Source: an uncultured Candidatus Binatia bacterium
GTDB taxonomy: Bacteria > Desulfobacterota > Binatia > UBA9968 > JAJDTQ01
Assembly (NCBI GenBank): GCA_958295985.1
Contig: OY282432.1
Coordinates: 3,992,517-4,056,516, forward strand
Reading direction: 5' to 3'
Length of the DNA: 64,000 nt
The translations under genes and the position numbers were made by a program. This document shows positions 18,055 through 26,767 of the stretch, in pieces. Numbering within the stretch: the first letter of the stretch is position 1; each line of letters begins with the position of its first letter. The notes below the pieces were generated by a model that was not told the DNA's origin, ran no database searches, and saw only the letters and a program-made list of their open reading frames with translations.

Positions 18055-19376
18055 AGAAGATCCCCGATACGACGCCCGCGTACGATCTCACCGATTCCCG
18101 GTTCTGGGACCAGAAGGACCTGCGCTCCGAGGTCGAGCGCGTCTTCCATCTGTGTTCCGAGTGCCGGCTGTGCGTGAAGTTCTGCGGCAGCTTCCCGAAG
18201 CTGTTCGACGCCATCGATTCGTACTGCACCGAGGAGGAGTTCGCGGAGGTGGATTCAACCAGGCTCAAGCCCGAGGACGTGGACGAGGTGGTGGACCTGT
18301 GCTTCCAGTGCAAGCTCTGCAACATCAACTGCCCGTACACCCCCGGGGACCACGACTGGGCCATCGACTTTCCGCGACTGATGGCGCGGGCCAAGGCCCA
18401 GCACGTGAAGCAGCACGGGGTCTCTCTGACGGACCGGGTGCTGGGGAGCCCCGACCTGGTGGGCCGGCTCGGTTCCGCCACCGCGCCCATGGCCAACTGG
18501 GGCAACGAGAACCGGGTGCACCGCCTGTTCATGCAGGGGGCTCTGGGCATCCACAAGGACAAGAAGCTGCCGCCGTTCGCGTGGAAGACCTTCGCTTCGC
18601 GGTTCCGGTCCGAGCCTCGGGAGCCCGAGGCTGAGCCGGTGGCCAGGATCGCCTACTTCGCCACCTGTTTCGTCAACTACAACGAGCCGGGCATCGGGTT
18701 GGACACCCTGGAGGTCATGGCCCGGAACCGGGTGGACGTGGCGCTCGCGTACCAGGAGTGCTGCGGCATGCCGTCCTGGCACAACGGCGACATGGACAAG
18801 GCCAGGGAACAGGCGCAACGGAACGTCGAGTTCCTGGCGCCGTTCGTGGCCGAGGGCCGGACCATCGTCGCCACCAACCCCACCTGCTCACTGACCTTGC
18901 GCGACGAATATCCCCGGCTGCTGGGAACCCAGGCCGCCCGTGAGGTGGCCAGGCACACCACCGATCCCACCGCGTTCCTGGCCTCGCTTCATGCCGAGGG
19001 CAAGCTCAACCGCGACTTCAAGACCGGCCCGGGCAGGATCGCGTATCACCAGCCGTGCCACCTGCGGGCCCAGCGGCTGGGCAACAAGACCAGCGCGCTG
19101 CTGTCGCTGCTCCCGGACACCCAGGTCACCATGATACAGGCCTGCTCGGGACACGACGGCACCTGGGCCATGAAGCGGGAGAACTTCGAGGCCTCCATGC
19201 GGTGGGGGCGGCAGGCGTTCAGAGGCATCGAGGAGGCCGGCGCCGAGGTCGCCTGCTCCGACTGTCCCCTGGCCGCCATCCAGATCGGGCAGGCCACCGG
19301 AAAACATCCGCTGAACCCGTTGCAGATCCTGGCGAAGAGCTATCGCGGGGAAGGCTTCGAGGAGGCCGGGAGCTGA
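18051..19376 (+). CDS. Fe-S oxidoreductase with two CCG domains (GlpC/HdrD-like)
   Basis: 441 residues. Two 4Fe-4S ferredoxin motifs: C35-x2-C38-x2-C41-x3-C45 (CSECRLCVKFC) and C84-x2-C87-x2-C90-x3-C94 (CFQCKLCNINC). Two cysteine-rich CCG-type domains follow: ATCFVNYN with YQECCGMPSWH, and YHQPCHLRAQRLGNKT with QACSGHDGTWAMK. This is the heterodisulfide-reductase-related family that also accompanies rubrerythrin/DUF3501 in other genomes. No membrane segment, so a cytoplasmic electron carrier is likely. It is coupled by ATGA overlap to egtD. The substrate is not known; a link to thiol or selenol redox chemistry is inference from the coupling. Confidence 0.88.
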   Translation: MKKIPDTTPAYDLTDSRFWDQKDLRSEVERVFHLCSECRLCVKFCGSFPKLFDAIDSYCTEEEFAEVDSTRLKPEDVDEVVDLCFQCKLCNINCPYTPGDHDWAIDFPRLMARAKAQHVKQHGVSLTDRVLGSPDLVGRLGSATAPMANWGNENRVHRLFMQGALGIHKDKKLPPFAWKTFASRFRSEPREPEAEPVARIAYFATCFVNYNEPGIGLDTLEVMARNRVDVALAYQECCGMPSWHNGDMDKAREQAQRNVEFLAPFVAEGRTIVATNPTCSLTLRDEYPRLLGTQAAREVARHTTDPTAFLASLHAEGKLNRDFKTGPGRIAYHQPCHLRAQRLGNKTSALLSLLPDTQVTMIQACSGHDGTWAMKRENFEASMRWGRQAFRGIEEAGAEVACSDCPLAAIQIGQATGKHPLNPLQILAKSYRGEGFEEAGS

Positions 19377-19429
19377 CGAGCGCCCACTGCCTCCTGCGGC
19401 CGGGACCCCGGCGCTCGCCGCCGCGGTCC

Positions 19430-19458
19430 TTGACAGCCCCGTGCCCGTGTACTACTCG
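19430..19458 (+). promoter_or_regulatory. Candidate promoter of the ABC solute-binding gene
   Basis: A perfect TTGACA (19430-19435) is followed 17 bases later by TACTCG (19453-19458), a poor -10; an overlapping TACTAC at 14 bases is the alternative. It lies 44 bases before the binding-protein ATG. Confidence 0.4.
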
Positions 19459-19501
19459 CAAGCTACCCGAACTACCCCGACGAACGAGGAAAGGACTCAA
19501 A

Positions 19502-20542
19502 ATGACGCGAACACGGATCTTATCGACGATGGTGGCCCTGTGCCTGACGGTGGGCGGCGCCAACGCCCTGGCCGCGGATTCGGCCGAGCTCAAGGCGCTG
19601 CACGAGGCGGCCAGGAAGGAAGGCAAGGTCCTGATGGCTGCGGGCATGCCCCCCAAGGCCCTGAGAGCCCTGCGGACCGGTTTCAACAAGCGTTTCCCGG
19701 GGGTCCAGGCGAAGGTCATCGCGTCCACCGGCTCCAACGCCGCCAGCCGCATCTTGACCGAGGCCAAGGTGGGCAACGCGACCATCGAGGTGGCGCAGAC
19801 CACCACCGCTTCGGGGCAGCCCTTGCTGGACGCCGGGTTGGTGCAGAGCGTCGACTACAGCAAGACCTTCGGCGTGCCCCGGAAGGGCATCCTCTTCGGC
19901 AACCGTTTCGTGCCCTGGTTCGACCTGGTGTACGTCATGGCCTACAACACCAAGAAGCTCTCGCGGGACCAGGTACCCACAACTTGGGAGGGAATGCTGG
20001 CGCCCCAGTGGAAGGGCCGGAAACTCGTACTGATCGCGCGCGGGCACCCGTTTCAGTATCTGCCCAAGGTGTGGGGCGAGGAAAAGGTCCTGGATCTGGC
20101 GCGGAAGCTGAAGGCCCAGGATCCCATCATGACCCCGCGAGGCGGCGCGCAGGTCATCGAGGCCATCGTGTCGGGCCAGGCATTGATCGGCCCGATCCAC
20201 CTCAATCGCGTGTTGACTGCGAAAGTCCTCAAAAAGGCGCCCATCGACTACGTCTGGCTGAACGTCACCCCGGTGCTCCATTTCTACTCCTACGCGGTGA
20301 ACAAGGTGGCCAACCCCAACGCGGCGCAGCTCATGGCGGGATGGCTGGCCACCCCGGAAGCCGGGCGGATCATGGAGAAGCACTCCTTCCGGGCCCTCAC
20401 CAGCCTGGAATCGCAGAGCGAGACCGGCAAGCTCCTGGCGGCATCGAAAACGCGCACCGTGGCGACGGCCCTCGACGTGAAGACGGCCAGGCAAGAAAAG
20501 AAGTGGCAGGACCAACTGCGCAAGATCTTCGTGGGTAAATAG
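19502..20542 (+). CDS. ABC transporter periplasmic binding protein, Fe3+/2-aminoethylphosphonate type
   Basis: 346 residues; secreted (signal peptide about 1-24, ending ANALAADS). The mature protein has the bacterial extracellular solute-binding family 1/13 fold seen in AfuA/PhnS-like proteins: an early KEGKVLMAAGMPP segment, ALRTGFNKRFPGVQAKVIAS, and VMAYNTKKLSRDQVPTTWEG. No ferric-binding Tyr pair could be identified with confidence, so the substrate is open. The next gene downstream encodes its permease, separated by a strong hairpin; no ATPase follows. Confidence 0.85.
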   Translation: MTRTRILSTMVALCLTVGGANALAADSAELKALHEAARKEGKVLMAAGMPPKALRALRTGFNKRFPGVQAKVIASTGSNAASRILTEAKVGNATIEVAQTTTASGQPLLDAGLVQSVDYSKTFGVPRKGILFGNRFVPWFDLVYVMAYNTKKLSRDQVPTTWEGMLAPQWKGRKLVLIARGHPFQYLPKVWGEEKVLDLARKLKAQDPIMTPRGGAQVIEAIVSGQALIGPIHLNRVLTAKVLKKAPIDYVWLNVTPVLHFYSYAVNKVANPNAAQLMAGWLATPEAGRIMEKHSFRALTSLESQSETGKLLAASKTRTVATALDVKTARQEKKWQDQLRKIFVGK

Positions 20543-20555
20543 GACGGCGCGAGAA

Positions 20556-20591
20556 CGGCCCCGCGGGGAGTCCCCGACACGCGCGGGGCCG
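20556..20591 (+). promoter_or_regulatory. Hairpin between binding protein and permease genes
   Basis: Ten-base GC arms (cggccccgcg at 20556-20565; its complement at 20582-20591) with a 16-base loop, no T-run. In ABC operons such structures commonly stabilise the binding-protein mRNA and lower permease expression; that role is inferred here. Confidence 0.6.
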
Positions 20592-20638
20592 GGCCCTCCA
20601 CACCACCCGAACCGTCCCACCGTCCCGGAACCTGTCGT

Positions 20639-22393
20639 ATGCCCCCGGACAACGCCATCGGCGCCGGACCGTGGTCGTGGGCGACCATCGCCCCCCGGTT
20701 CAACGAGCGCTCCATCCTGTCGTGGACCACGCTGATCGTGGTGATGTGGCTGGTGCTGGCGCCGGTGGTCATGGTGACGGTGACGTCGTTCCAGGCCGAG
20801 CCCCTGGCCCACGTCGCCGACTACACCATCGGCAACTACCTGGAAGTCTACCTGGACCCCGGCACCTACGAGCTGCTGTCCAACACGCTGCTGTTCGGCG
20901 CAGGCGCCATCGCCGTGGGGTTCTTCTTCGCGTTCCCGCTGGCGTGGCTGGTGGAGCGCACCAACACCCCGGGGCGGAACCTGATGTACGGTCTCATCCT
21001 GGTCCCCATGGCCATCCCGCCGATGATCTCGGCCCTGGGCTGGGAACGGCTGCTGGACCCCAAGATCGGCCTCATCAACATGGTGCTGCGGGGCCTGCTG
21101 GGCCTGGAGGGCGAGGACGGTCCGCTCAACATCTTCACCCTGTACGGCATGTCCTTCGTCATGGGCCTGTCCATGGTGCCGACCGTGTTCCTGATCCTGG
21201 CGCCCTCCATCCGCAACCTCGACCCTTCCTACGAGGACGCGAGCCTGGTCTCGGGCGCCACCTGGTACGCCACCTTTCGCCGGGTCACGCTGCCGTTGGT
21301 CTACCCGGCGTTCTTCGCGGCGCTGATCTGGTTCTTCATCATCGCCATCGAGGCCTTCGAGATCCCCGGGGTCATCGGGCTCCAGGCGGGCATCCTGGTA
21401 TTCAGCACCAAGATCTTCTGGGCCGTCCACCCGCCCACGGGCGACCTGCCGGACTACGGCATCGCCAGCGCGCTGGCGGCGTTCGTGCTCGTTCTGAGCG
21501 CGATCCTCGTCTACGTCTATCTCAAGGTGCTGGGCACCGGCGAGAAGTACACCACCATCACCGGCCGGGGGTACCGCCCCTCCATCATCGACCTGGGGAG
21601 GTGGCGCTACGCGGGGACGGCGTTTTTCTCCGGCTACATGATCCTCGCCATCGTGCTGCCGGTCATCGTGCTCGGCTGGGGCAGCCTGCTGGCCTACTAC
21701 CAGCCGCCGGCCTGGGACCTGGTGGAGCAGTTGTCCCTGGAGAACTACTACACCACCTTCGATGACGAGGACTTCCTCGGCGCCTTCTGGAATACCGGCG
21801 TCGTGGTCTTCACCGCCGCCACCGTCACCGCGCTGATCTGCACGGTGGCCGCGTGGATCGTCGTCCGCTTCCCGGGAAAGCTGAGCGCCGTGCTCAACCT
21901 CATGACCTTCACGCCCATCGCCGTCCCCTCCGTGATCATCGGCCTAGCGCTCATCCTGGTCTACCTGTCCCTGCCGGTGGGCCTCTACGGCACCATCTGG
22001 ATCATTGCCATAGCCCACATCACCCGGTATCTGTCGTACGGCTCGCGCGCCATGATCGCCTCCCAGGTCCAGATCCACAAGGAGTTGGAGGAGGCCTCCT
22101 ATACCTGCGGCGCTTCCTTCCGCACGACCTTGAGAAAGGTCATCATGCCGATCCTGTTGCCGGCGCTGGTGAGCCTGTGGCTGTGGGTGGCGCTGCACAG
22201 CATCCGGGAGCTGTCGGCCGCGGTGCTGCTGGCGTCGTCCAACAACACGGTCATCAGCACCCTGATCTGGACTCAATACCACGAGGGAGAGGTGGGGGTG
22301 GCGTACGCGCTCTCGGTGATCCTCATCGCCGTGTCGTTCGTCATCGCGTTCGCCGGGAGGCGTCTGCTGAGCTGGCACGACCACCTGCGCTGA
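20639..22393 (+). CDS. ABC transporter permease, fused double-domain (ThiP/FbpB-like)
   Basis: 584 residues with about 12 membrane helices in two homologous halves, each with a binding-protein-dependent transport domain. The EAA loops that contact the ATPase are visible: YEDASLVSGATWYATFRRVT in the first half and LEEASYTCGASFRTTLRKV in the second. This fused architecture is typical of iron, thiamine and phosphonate importers. The expected ATP-binding gene is absent: the next features are a palindromic repeat and an unrelated hydrolase. An ATPase from elsewhere must serve it, or the operon has been broken by the repeat. Confidence 0.92.
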   Translation: MPPDNAIGAGPWSWATIAPRFNERSILSWTTLIVVMWLVLAPVVMVTVTSFQAEPLAHVADYTIGNYLEVYLDPGTYELLSNTLLFGAGAIAVGFFFAFPLAWLVERTNTPGRNLMYGLILVPMAIPPMISALGWERLLDPKIGLINMVLRGLLGLEGEDGPLNIFTLYGMSFVMGLSMVPTVFLILAPSIRNLDPSYEDASLVSGATWYATFRRVTLPLVYPAFFAALIWFFIIAIEAFEIPGVIGLQAGILVFSTKIFWAVHPPTGDLPDYGIASALAAFVLVLSAILVYVYLKVLGTGEKYTTITGRGYRPSIIDLGRWRYAGTAFFSGYMILAIVLPVIVLGWGSLLAYYQPPAWDLVEQLSLENYYTTFDDEDFLGAFWNTGVVVFTAATVTALICTVAAWIVVRFPGKLSAVLNLMTFTPIAVPSVIIGLALILVYLSLPVGLYGTIWIIAIAHITRYLSYGSRAMIASQVQIHKELEEASYTCGASFRTTLRKVIMPILLPALVSLWLWVALHSIRELSAAVLLASSNNTVISTLIWTQYHEGEVGVAYALSVILIAVSFVIAFAGRRLLSWHDHLR

Positions 22394-22397
22394 TCTG

Positions 22398-22557
22398 GTG
22401 TCCTGTCCCGGAAATAACGGTGCTAATCTGCTGGTCCTTTTTGCCGTCGGCTGCGTTGCTCCTCCTCGCGTGGTGGTTGGCCACTGCTCGTCGTCGCGCC
22501 TTGCCGACAACAAAAAGTCCTGCGCACCTTAGCACCGTTATTTCTGGGACAGGACAC
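22398..22557. repeat. 160-bp palindromic repeat, copy 1, with 29-bp terminal inverted repeats
   Basis: The ends (22398-22426 and 22529-22557) are inverted copies differing at one base out of 29, starting GTGTCCTGTCCC. Inside, a second pair of partly complementary arms (GTCCTTTTTG...GTCGGC and its counterpart near 22505-22520) continues the stem, so the whole element can fold into one long imperfect hairpin. A diverged copy lies at 28047-28206. A further half-end (tcctgtcccggaaata) follows directly at 22561-22576. No transposase; a MITE-like element is the likely explanation. Confidence 0.85.
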
Positions 22558-22602
22558 TGGTCCTGTCCCGGAAATACGTCTGCGAAGATCGCGAGGACGC
22601 TC

Positions 22603-24585
22603 ATGAACGCTACTCTCATCATCGAAGAACGCGCGCCCTTTGCCGAAGGGGCCGACTTCGGTCCCGCCGGCGCCTACGAACGGATCAACGGAAGCGTCCG
22701 GTTCGCCATCGACCCGCGTCAGGCCGCCAACCGGCACATCGTGGACCTGACGCTGGCGCCCGCCGACGACCGCGGCCTGGTGGAGTATTCCACCGAGTTC
22801 TTCATCATCAAGCCCGTGGACATGAGCCGCGGCAACCGCCGCCTGCTCTACGACGTCAACAACCGCGGCAACAAGCGGGCGCTTCAATTCTTCAACGACG
22901 CCCCGCCCAACAACGATCCGCGCACCGCGCGGGACGCAGGCCACGGGTTTCTGATGCGTCGGGGCTACACCGTGGTGTGGTGCGGGTGGCAGGGGGACCT
23001 CCTTCCGGGGGACGGGCGCATGACCATGGAACTGCCCGTCGCTACCGGACCGGACGGCGCCGTCACAGGACCCTTCCGGGCGGAGTTCATCAACGAGCGG
23101 CCCGGAGTAACCACCGTGTCCCTGGGCGGACACGACTACATCCGGCCCTGTCCATCCGTGGACCTGGACACCGGAGCCGCCACCCTCACCTGCCGGCGAC
23201 TGGAGCAGGACAGCCGGCAGCCGGTCCCCGCGAGCGACTGGCGTTTCGCCGCGGTGGACGCGGCCGGCAACGTCGTGCCGTCGGCCACGAGCTGCCACCT
23301 TCCCGGCGGCTTCCGGCCCGGATGGATCTACGAGCTCGTCTACACCGCGAAGGACCCGCGGGTGCTGGGGCTGGGCTTTGCCGGGGTGCGCGACCTCATC
23401 GACTTCCTGCGCCATGCCGACGAGGATGCCGCGGGACGGGCCAACCCGCTCCGGCAGGGGTCGCCGGGCGTCGAGAAGGCCTATGCCTGGGGTCGCTCCC
23501 AGAGCGGGCGCTTCCTGCGGGCGTTCGTCTACGAGGGGTTCAACGCCTCGGAGGGCGGCCGGCGCGTCTTCGACGGCGTGTTCTCCCACGTGGCCGGCGG
23601 CGGGCGGCTTCAGCTCAACTACCGCTTCGCGCAGCCCGACCGCTACCCGCGCCAGCACGAGGATCACCTCTACCCGTCCGAGGAGTTCCCGTTTGCCTAC
23701 GGCCGCGCCGAGGACCCGTTTACCGGGCGGCAGGACTCGGTCCTGAAACGCCCGGACACCGACCCCCTGGTCATCCACACCCAGACCGCCACCGAGTACT
23801 GGCAGCGGCGCGGCTCCCTGGTGCACACCGACCCCCGCGGCAACGACCTCCCGGCGCACGACAACGTCCGCGTCTACCTGCTCTCCTCCCTCCAGCACAA
23901 TGACGCGGCCGCGGCCCTGGAAGGCGGGGCGCCGCGCTACCCGCAGAACCCGCTGCCGGCCAATCCGGTTCTCCGCGCCCTGCTGAGCGCCCTGGACGAA
24001 TGGGTCACCGACGGCGTCCCGCCCCCCGAGAGCCGCGTCCCGACGCGGTCCGGCGGCCGGCTGATCACCGGCGGCGCCTTTCGGAGCGGCTTCCCCGCGG
24101 TGCCGGCCTTCGTCTGCCCCGAACCCCACGTGCTCCATCCCATCCACCGCGGGGCGAGCTTCGCCCAAGGCGTCATCACCCGCGAGCCACCGCTGGAAGA
24201 CAAGACGCACGAGTATGCGGTTCTGGTGCCTTCGGTGGATGCCGACGGCAACGAAAGCGCGGGCGTGCGGGTCCCGGAAGTGGCCGTTCCCCTCGCCACC
24301 TACCTGGGCTGGAACGTGCGGCGGGACTCGGAGGTCATGGCGGGCATCGTCGGCAGCACCCTCCCCTTTGCCGGGACGGAGGAAGCGCGCGCCGCCCAGG
24401 GCGACCCGCGTCCCTCCATCGAGGCGCGTTATCGCTCCCGGGAAACGTACCTGGATGCGGTCCGGGCGGCGGCGGCCGCCCTCCGGGAGCAGCGGCTGTT
24501 GCCGGCCGAGGACGTGGCGCGTTGCGTAGCCGCGGCGGGAAGCCGCTGGGACGCCCGTCCCAGGACCGGACCCGGGGACGGATAG
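22603..24585 (+). CDS. Large alpha/beta-hydrolase-domain protein (PF20091-like)
   Basis: 660 residues with no signal peptide or membrane segment. The N-terminal part (about 1-230) is beta-rich and resembles the Abhydrolase_10 family: PAGAYERINGSVRFAIDPR, VDMSRGNRRLLYDVNNRG, GYTVVWCGWQGDL. A nucleophile-elbow-like AYAWGRSQSGRFLR (G-x-S-x-S-G context) falls near residue 295, followed by FDGVFSHVAGGGR. The substrate is unknown; family members occur with aromatic and xenobiotic degradation genes. Stands between the palindromic repeat and a convergent small hydrolase. Confidence 0.8.
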   Translation: MNATLIIEERAPFAEGADFGPAGAYERINGSVRFAIDPRQAANRHIVDLTLAPADDRGLVEYSTEFFIIKPVDMSRGNRRLLYDVNNRGNKRALQFFNDAPPNNDPRTARDAGHGFLMRRGYTVVWCGWQGDLLPGDGRMTMELPVATGPDGAVTGPFRAEFINERPGVTTVSLGGHDYIRPCPSVDLDTGAATLTCRRLEQDSRQPVPASDWRFAAVDAAGNVVPSATSCHLPGGFRPGWIYELVYTAKDPRVLGLGFAGVRDLIDFLRHADEDAAGRANPLRQGSPGVEKAYAWGRSQSGRFLRAFVYEGFNASEGGRRVFDGVFSHVAGGGRLQLNYRFAQPDRYPRQHEDHLYPSEEFPFAYGRAEDPFTGRQDSVLKRPDTDPLVIHTQTATEYWQRRGSLVHTDPRGNDLPAHDNVRVYLLSSLQHNDAAAALEGGAPRYPQNPLPANPVLRALLSALDEWVTDGVPPPESRVPTRSGGRLITGGAFRSGFPAVPAFVCPEPHVLHPIHRGASFAQGVITREPPLEDKTHEYAVLVPSVDADGNESAGVRVPEVAVPLATYLGWNVRRDSEVMAGIVGSTLPFAGTEEARAAQGDPRPSIEARYRSRETYLDAVRAAAAALREQRLLPAEDVARCVAAAGSRWDARPRTGPGDG

Positions 24586-24616
24586 CGGGCCTCGATGCCG
24601 GACGCGGGACGGCAGG

Positions 24617-25399
24617 CTATCCCATCAAGCCGTTGTCCCGCAGAAACTCCACCACCAGGGCATCGAACCCGGCGGGGTCCTCGATACAGCAGGCATGACC
24701 GGTGCCCGGCAACACCTTGTGCACCGCTCCGGGGGTCAACGCCGCGGTCTTCCTGCCGCCCTCCAGAGACATATCGTGCTCGCCGTTGATGACCAGGACC
24801 GGCACCTTCATCTCCGACAGACGCGGGGTCATGTCGGCGCCGGCGCGAGCGCGGAAGATCTGCGCGATGGATGGACCCGACAGCCACGGATTGCGCTCGA
24901 GAAAGATGTCCAGCAGATACTTGCCGAGCCGGGTGCTCTCGAAGCCGGGGGCCACCAGCTCCCTGATGTGGGTCCCGTGATACGTGGTCACGTCGTCCGT
25001 GTAGCCTCGGACGCGGGCGTCGATGCGCGCTCCCCCGCCGCTGCTTCCGCCCACGAGGATCACGCACCGGAACATCTCCGGATGATCGAGCCCCAGCAGC
25101 AGCGCAATGCCGGAGCCGACGCTCACGCCGCCGATGACCGCCTCCCGCACGCCTTCCGCCCGGCACACCGCAAGCACGTCGCCCGCCATGTCCCCCAGCG
25201 AGAACGGCGTCTCCGGCTTGTCGGACCGGCCGTAACCCCGGATGTCCAGCGAGATCACCTTGAACCAGGTCGAGAAGTGCGCCACCTGGTACATGAGGAG
25301 ATTGTGGTCGAACGGGTTGGCGTGCACCCAGATGAAGGGCAGGCCCTCTCCGGAGACCTCGTAGTAGATGCGGACTCCATCGGAATCGACGTATGGCAT
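24617..25399 (-). CDS. Alpha/beta-fold hydrolase
   Basis: 260 residues. Oxyanion segment near WVHANPFDHN, nucleophile elbow GGVSVGSGIAL (Ser in G-x-S-x-G), acid residue in INGEHDMSLEGG and catalytic His in GTGHACCIEDP, giving a complete Ser-Asp-His triad. The level of detail does not separate esterase, haloperoxidase-like or carbon-carbon hydrolase functions. The ATG at 25397-25399 follows GAGGTG; the longer open frame upstream is not hydrolase-like. Convergent with the large hydrolase gene and divergent from the RNA ligase. Confidence 0.88.
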   Translation of the reverse strand: MPYVDSDGVRIYYEVSGEGLPFIWVHANPFDHNLLMYQVAHFSTWFKVISLDIRGYGRSDKPETPFSLGDMAGDVLAVCRAEGVREAVIGGVSVGSGIALLLGLDHPEMFRCVILVGGSSGGGARIDARVRGYTDDVTTYHGTHIRELVAPGFESTRLGKYLLDIFLERNPWLSGPSIAQIFRARAGADMTPRLSEMKVPVLVINGEHDMSLEGGRKTAALTPGAVHKVLPGTGHACCIEDPAGFDALVVEFLRDNGLMG

Positions 25400-25608
25400 G
25401 GGGCACCTCGGCTGATGGATGCGTTCGTCGCCGTCACAGAGCATCGTTCCAACCACGAAACCGCGCTCACTGCAAACCGGGCCGGTGATTCGCGCCAAAG
25501 CATGTTATAGAGACGCCATGACGAGTTCCGAGAGCGTCCGCCCGGACCCGCGGCTGTGGGCAGCGCGGTTCTTCGAGACGCGATCTTGACACGGATCTCG
25601 CCTTCCCG

Positions 25609-25638
25609 GAATCGGGTCCTGTCGAATCGGGTCCTGTC
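25609..25638. repeat. Two tandem 15-bp copies before the RNA ligase gene
   Basis: gaatcgggtcctgtc is repeated exactly at 25609-25623 and 25624-25638, 20 bases before the ligase start. The GTCCTGTC core also forms the ends of the 160-bp repeat. The remainder of the 259-base divergent gap (25400-25658) has a TATAAC on the minus strand at 25504-25509 but no matching -35. Confidence 0.85.
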
Positions 25639-25658
25639 CATAGAGAGGCAAGGGAGGT

Positions 25659-26714
25659 ATGGCTTCTTTCGAGGTGAAGGTTTACCGGATCCAGGTCGAG
25701 GACCATCCGAATGCGGATGCCCTGGAGTTGGCTCGCGTCGGCGGGTACGTGAGTCTTATCAAGAAGGAGTCCTTTTCGACCGGAGAACTGGCGGTTTACA
25801 TTCCCGAGGCGTCCATCGTTCCCGAGGATGTGATTCAGGAGCTTGGGCTCGAGGGCCGTCTCGCCGGGAAGGCCAAGAACCGGGTGAAAGCGATCAAGCT
25901 TCGCGGTATTTTGTCCCAAGGCTTGGTCTATCCCGTTACCGGGAACCGCCTTCGCGGGATTTCCGTGAACGAGGGCGACGAGGTGATGGAGGCGCTCGGC
26001 GTGGAGAAGTGGGAGCCTCCGATCCCGGTCCATTTGTCCGGCAAGGTGCAGAATTCTCATGGGGCGACGCTTCATTTCGATATCGAGGACATCAAGAAGC
26101 ATCCGGAGGTTTTCAAGGCCGGGGAAGAGGTGGAAGTCACCGAAAAGATCCACGGGACCTGGTGTTGCCTCGGCTGGAACCGGGAGCGTGGGCCGATCGT
26201 GTCGTCCAAGGGGCTATCTTCCCAAGGGCTGTCCTTCAAGGTCGAGGATCCGGACAACGCGGACAATCTGTATGTCCGGATGTGGAAGAAGTATGGCGAC
26301 TTTGTGAAGCAGCGGTCGGAGCATTGCGGTGAGTCGGTGTATTTCCTGGGGGAGATCTTCGGACGTTCGGTTCAGGATCTTCGGTACGGCGAGAGGACAC
26401 AGGCTTTCGCCGTGTTCGACGTGTACGTCGGGGACCCCGGTTCCGGCAGGTACCTGACCCGCTCCGAGGTGCTGGAGTTTGTCGGCGAGGATTTTCAGAT
26501 GGTTCCGGCCCTGTACCGGGGTCCGTTCGACGAAGGTCTTCTGTCGGAGTGGACTTCCGGCAAGACCCTGTGGGGCGAGGGGGTTGACCAGATTCGAGAG
26601 GGCGTTGTGATTCGGGATTGCGCCGAAGGGTCGGATTTCGAGATTGGGCGGCGAATCCTCAAGAGCGTGGCCGAGGGTTATCTTCTTCGGAAGGGGGGAA
26701 CGGAGTTCAACTAG
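25659..26714 (+). CDS. RNA ligase of the Deinococcus Rnl (Rnl5) type
   Basis: 351 residues. An N-terminal OB-like domain (about 1-125) precedes a nucleotidyltransferase domain. Motif I is EKIHG with Lys163 as the predicted AMP acceptor, a position matching the active-site Lys of DraRnl; motif III is FLGEIFG; motif IV REGVVIRD; motif V ILKSVAEGYLLRK. This class seals nicked RNA or RNA/DNA hybrids with a 3'-OH RNA end; that activity is inferred from the family. Wobble positions are visibly richer in A/T than in neighbouring genes, suggesting transfer. The ribosome binding site is either GAGAGG or the AGGGAGGT directly abutting the ATG. Confidence 0.9.
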   Translation: MASFEVKVYRIQVEDHPNADALELARVGGYVSLIKKESFSTGELAVYIPEASIVPEDVIQELGLEGRLAGKAKNRVKAIKLRGILSQGLVYPVTGNRLRGISVNEGDEVMEALGVEKWEPPIPVHLSGKVQNSHGATLHFDIEDIKKHPEVFKAGEEVEVTEKIHGTWCCLGWNRERGPIVSSKGLSSQGLSFKVEDPDNADNLYVRMWKKYGDFVKQRSEHCGESVYFLGEIFGRSVQDLRYGERTQAFAVFDVYVGDPGSGRYLTRSEVLEFVGEDFQMVPALYRGPFDEGLLSEWTSGKTLWGEGVDQIREGVVIRDCAEGSDFEIGRRILKSVAEGYLLRKGGTEFN

Positions 26715-26738
26715 GACCGCGGCCGGTTCCTCTTATAC

Positions 26739-26767
26739 GTGGGTAAAAATGCCGCTATAATACCCAC
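26739..26767 (+). promoter_or_regulatory. Inverted-repeat operator overlapping a TATAAT box, AAA/DUF4143 gene 1
   Basis: GTGGGTA (26739-26745) and TACCCAC (26761-26767) are perfect 7-base arms 15 bases apart. TATAAT (26756-26761) lies inside. The right arm abuts the ATG, and a start point 7 bases after the -10 would be the A of that ATG, so a leaderless mRNA is likely. The second AAA/DUF4143 gene has an inverted repeat with the same 7-15-7 geometry. Confidence 0.7.

Noticed and set aside
22430..22530. Both repeat copies translate on the minus strand to a similar peptide (containing DDEQWP and AKRTSRLA)
   Set aside because: The similarity follows from nucleotide identity of a palindromic repeat; differences are not biased to silent positions and there is no start or ribosome binding site.
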